From positions 162,735 through 226,734 of the forward strand of contig JAAEAF010001543.1 of assembly GCA_011037195.1 (NCBI GenBank): 64,000 nucleotides of DNA, in the 5' to 3' direction. A model generated the notes under the pieces. The model saw only the letters and a list, made by a program, of their open reading frames with translations, searched no databases and was not told where the DNA came from. Origin of the DNA: Triatoma infestans. Lineage: Eukaryota > Arthropoda > Insecta > Hemiptera > Reduviidae. The position numbers and the translations under genes were made by a program. Positions 60,979 through 64,000 of this stretch are shown here, one piece after another; positions within the stretch are counted from its first letter, which is position 1, and each line of letters opens with the position of its first letter.

Positions 60979-61808
60979 CCTTTCAGATTTCCATAAGTAA
61001 CCATAAATTGCCAAATTTCTTCTTAATGGAAGATTTCTTCTTCAAAAGGAACCTTTTAATGTAATCGGTATTTTTTCCCAATCTTTCCTATTTCACTGCC
61101 AGAATTGTAAGAAAAGTTTTTCTCCTTAAGTAGATATGATTAATTTATATGAACTCAGAAAATAAGTTAGAAATATATCAAATAACAGGGGACAAATTTA
61201 ATTATTTAGAATGGCTGTGTGTTGTGACAAACAAACATTTGTTAAATAGATGAACTTATAAGGGGAACTGTTGCTGAAGTAAATAGTACATGAAGAGAGA
61301 AGTTGTGACGTCATACACCGGCAGGCTCTATCTCTCTCTCTTCACCAACCGTCACTCTATCAGCCTCATTCACTATACCATTTTAATTAATGTAAACATT
61401 TACACATACCTATTACATATTGCTCTTTATTAATTTTACATAATATACCAGGTTAACATAAATATAGTCTATATAAATAATCAATTAAATATTATTTTTG
61501 CTGACTCAATAGTGGCTCAATATATTTTTCAAAAACCAAATTATTATTTCTAGAAAGATGAAAAATTATTAACATAAAATAACGGTAATTTTATTAAAAA
61601 CAATTTGTTATTCCATTTCATCAGTTTATTTAATATTTTAAAGTTTTTTCTTTTACTCTTCATAACACTATTAATAAAATTAGAATGCCTTTACTAATCA
61701 TTTCAGCTTAAAATATTTTGTATTAAATAGAACTATGCCATCGGTTTGGATTGCGTCAGTCCCTTATCACAATTCAATGAGCATATCGAGTTGTAAACGC
61801 CATCCCTA
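60979..61808. other. AT-rich spacer, no gene seen
   Basis: No coding or repeat assignment apart from a (CT)n-like stretch at about 61,329-61,342. Confidence 0.4.
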
Positions 61809-61820
61809 TCGCCCTTGAAT

Positions 61821-62537
61821 AGTCAAGCATCCATTAGTGCATTAGAGCATTGAGTGCATCGGCTATAAGCTCTCAAATGGTCTGGGAATGCCTAGGTAAG
61901 TTAATAAACTAGGCAGGAGGAACAAAGTTACCCTGTGGTGGGTTTGAAGGGAATGAGATGGCCGACGGCCTAGCCAAATTAGGCGCTAGGACCCCGCTCC
62001 TAGGGCCGGAACTTTTTGTGGGTCAGCGACCAGGGTTCTTGTGGAGGAGCTCGGAAGGAGGAGGAGACGAGGGAGATCTCAAACTCTGGTACTCCCACCC
62101 TGTTTGCAGCAGGCAAGATTTGCTCGAGAAATTATAACCACGGAGATTCGAGGCAGGCATTCAGATTGAGCAAGAAACAAGCTCCCGTATTCTGGGTTTT
62201 CCTCTCGGGGGCATTGGCCGACTTAGAGGGACACTGGTGAGCTGGGTTTGGAAAGCGAAGATTCTGTGGGGCGCTGGAGAAAACTCCAATACATATCTCC
62301 TAACGACTGCAAGGCTGCCACTCAGAGAAGATTCAAGAACCTGGGCAGTTACCAGGTGGACGTCAGGGTATTGGGATTCCTCAGGGATCTCAACTTGATG
62401 GAGGTTTTCTAGAACGGATATTCAGAGAAGGACATCTGTTCGGGTACTGTAGGCAATAAACTGCGGCACCCAGGGGGCATAGCACAATAGATCGAAACGG
62501 GTCGCGGTGTATTGCCCCCTTCAAAAAGAAAAAAAAG
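61821..62537 (+). mobile_element. 5'-truncated LINE 3' end with RNase H remnant (copy 2)
   Basis: A second member of the LINE family seen at 33,832. It is bounded by a perfect 12-bp duplication, TCGCCCTTGAAT, at 61,809-61,820 and 62,538-62,549. The 3' end has an A-rich tail at about 62,523-62,536. It shares with copy 1 the AATGGTNTGNGAATGCCTAG segment, the RNase H end, the C-terminal motif region and the 3' UTR (CAATAGATCGAAACGGGTCG). Confidence 0.85.
61870..62412 (+). pseudogene. LINE RNase H end and C-terminal region, decayed
   Basis: GFEGNEMADGLAKLGAR at about 61,941-61,991 is the last RNase H motif with its Asp kept. A region corresponding to CRFCG and the final FLRDLNLMEV (about 62,370-62,410) follows across several frames. 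Deletions have removed the WVPGH segment and part of the middle, so it is more decayed than copy 1. Confidence 0.7.
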
Positions 62538-62549
62538 TCGCCCTTGAAT

Positions 62550-64000
62550 CAAAGCAATGTTGTGAGGGTGTTCCTGAAGCATTGGACAGAATCTGGCACA
62601 TTCTAGAAACCATATCTATAATCTATTAAGATTTTAATTCTATTTAGAATATTTTAATAATATTTCGAGAGACGTTTCCAGGTATGCCTGTCCTCAATTT
62701 ATCCCAGTCCTTGCTGATGTTCCGCAAGGTAGAATACTAGCTCCTTTTCTTAACTTTATTTCCGGTAAAAACTCAATTTCAAAAATTTGGCATGATTAAC
62801 ATATTTACTCTTCCTAGGAGTAAGAAGAAGTAAAATTATGTTTAGAAATCAGATGGTGGTCTCATTACTGTCAAAGTAAAGAGCTTTCGGAAGGCGTAAA
62901 TTCTGGAAAAAGAGAGCATTTCTATCTGTCCTTCAAAATTCAAAACAGTAAGTGGAATTACTTTCTGGTATTGTAATCCTATCGATCAGGAGAAGTTAAA
63001 AGTCGCGTTCTTAAAGTTGAGATATATATATATATATATTTTTTACTATATTCCAACTATCAATCATCTTACATCTATCAATCAATCAATTGCAGACATC
63101 AGTTTGAAATCCTTCTTCAGTAATGATCTGACATGCGACCAAAACTTGCCATGGTGTGACTCATACAGCAAACAAGTCTTGTTGTTGCTCTGCATGTTGT
63201 AGATCGAACTATCCATTCGGCTCCATCTTACTAATGCCTCACATGCTATAAATAAAGAATACTCACTAAAAAATGCAGTGCGTTCTGAATATATAAATAC
63301 TGTGGTAAAACACTTGCTATAACTTCGTAATTTTCTATATAAATGTATAATGTTGAAGGTATAATGTTGATATGTTGAATAAAAATAAACAAAACAAATG
63401 TCTTCCCAAAATAGCCACTATGATCTGACCCTTCATTAAAGTGAAATAAATGAATGAATGAGATTAAAATTGGGTTGCGAGTTTATTTGTTTTCTGCATT
63501 AATATTAGTCTAGTTTTATTCAGAAATATTTCACAGCTTCATTTATAAAATTGCATCTTATATGAAATTGGAAAAGTTATTGGATTTCGAAATAATATGA
63601 CTAAATAAAGTATATTTGTAAAAAGTATAAATAAACTGTAGAAAACATTCTGATTGCTTAGTTAAATATTTTAGATGATAAACGGAGAATTAATTTATAT
63701 TTTGAAGTGTCGGTTGGATAATTGAATTCCCAATATTAAATAAAAATGGTTGCCTGAACTGATCCTACTTGGCTTCTCTGCAGAAATATCGCACTTTTAC
63801 GCACTAAAAATTGTGTTGACTCCCTGCAACATTAATCCACTATAAAGTTGGTTCTTCAAGGATGGCTGATATTTGCAATATTAGGATCTAGCTCAATCAT
63901 TGTCCTTAATCACTTATTTCTGCCCTATTATTCATTTCTACACTATTGCAGTAGACAAGTACAAACACTGTCTTATGAAGAAGAAAAAATGGTCCCACTA
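62550..64000. other. AT-rich stretch with a family D scrap
   Basis: 62,755-62,835 (TTTATTTCCGGTAAAAACTC, then GGCATGATTAACATATTTAC and CTAGGAGTAAGAAGAAGT) is a short minus-strand family D fragment. A (TA)n run lies at 63,021-63,040. No gene seen. Confidence 0.45.
63021..63040. repeat. (TA)n microsatellite
   Basis: Uninterrupted TA run, read directly. Confidence 0.85.

Noticed and set aside
1..64000. CRISPR array, bacterial operon or phage-like module
   Set aside because: No regularly spaced short repeats with unique spacers, no ribosome-binding-site-led gene runs, and the composition and repeats are those of an animal nuclear genome.

Overview
This window looks like non-coding, repeat-rich DNA from an animal nuclear genome, most likely an arthropod and probably an insect. 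The reasons are: roughly two-thirds A+T by eye (not counted), no bacterial-style gene packing, no long open reading frame except one retrotransposon fragment, and many tRNA-derived SINEs, non-LTR retrotransposon (LINE) remnants, foldback repeats, microsatellites and poly(A)/poly(T) runs. The taxonomic call is an inference. I find no host protein-coding gene I would defend; one possible short first exon (26,128-26,183) is listed at low confidence.

Layout. 1-9,240: AT-rich, with one well-preserved copy (2,686-3,692) and one fragment (5,135-5,560) of an abundant repeat, called family D here. Family D has inverted ends reading TCTGGTGTGAAACAC and internal modules that repeat about every 284-304 bp. 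9,240-19,450: tRNA-like and SINE copies, plus a family D copy (17,028-18,003) that carries a SINE inside it. 19,450-33,800: mostly unassigned AT-rich DNA, with a near-perfect hairpin (27,491-27,596), a hammerhead-bearing foldback element (28,628-28,939) and a 37-bp tandem duplication (32,877-32,949). 33,832-34,813: a 5'-truncated LINE end with an RNase H domain, bounded by a 13-bp target duplication. 36,796-39,036: two more foldback elements. 39,900-40,896: two SINEs. 41,847-45,710: a very large inverted repeat, arms about 875 bp, enclosing another family D copy. 48,630-52,480: two family D copies, one split by a foldback element and the other by an RTE-like LINE (51,129-52,228). 53,270-54,420: a decayed LINE 3' domain on the minus strand. 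54,440-64,000: mostly unassigned, with a SINE (60,790-60,978) and a second RNase H LINE end (61,821-62,537) with a 12-bp target duplication.

The most interesting observation is a small foldback element family, four copies of about 250-340 bp. Each arm carries a hammerhead-ribozyme-like core (CTGANGA, short stem II, GAAA, a minimal stem III ending GGTC, then GATG pairing back with CATC), one on each strand. Three copies are bounded by 12-13-bp target duplications. In those three, one arm stops at exactly the same base (ATCAGAGAC...) while the other runs 35-36 bp further to a CCACCACAACAA-type end. Short-stem-III hammerheads and variable target duplications recall Penelope-like retroelements, so the working model is a non-autonomous, RNA-mobilised unit whose transcripts from either strand would contain a ribozyme. 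This is untested.

The mobile elements interact mainly by nesting: a SINE, a foldback element and an LINE each interrupt a family D copy. Family D is therefore the older layer and the retroelements the younger ones.
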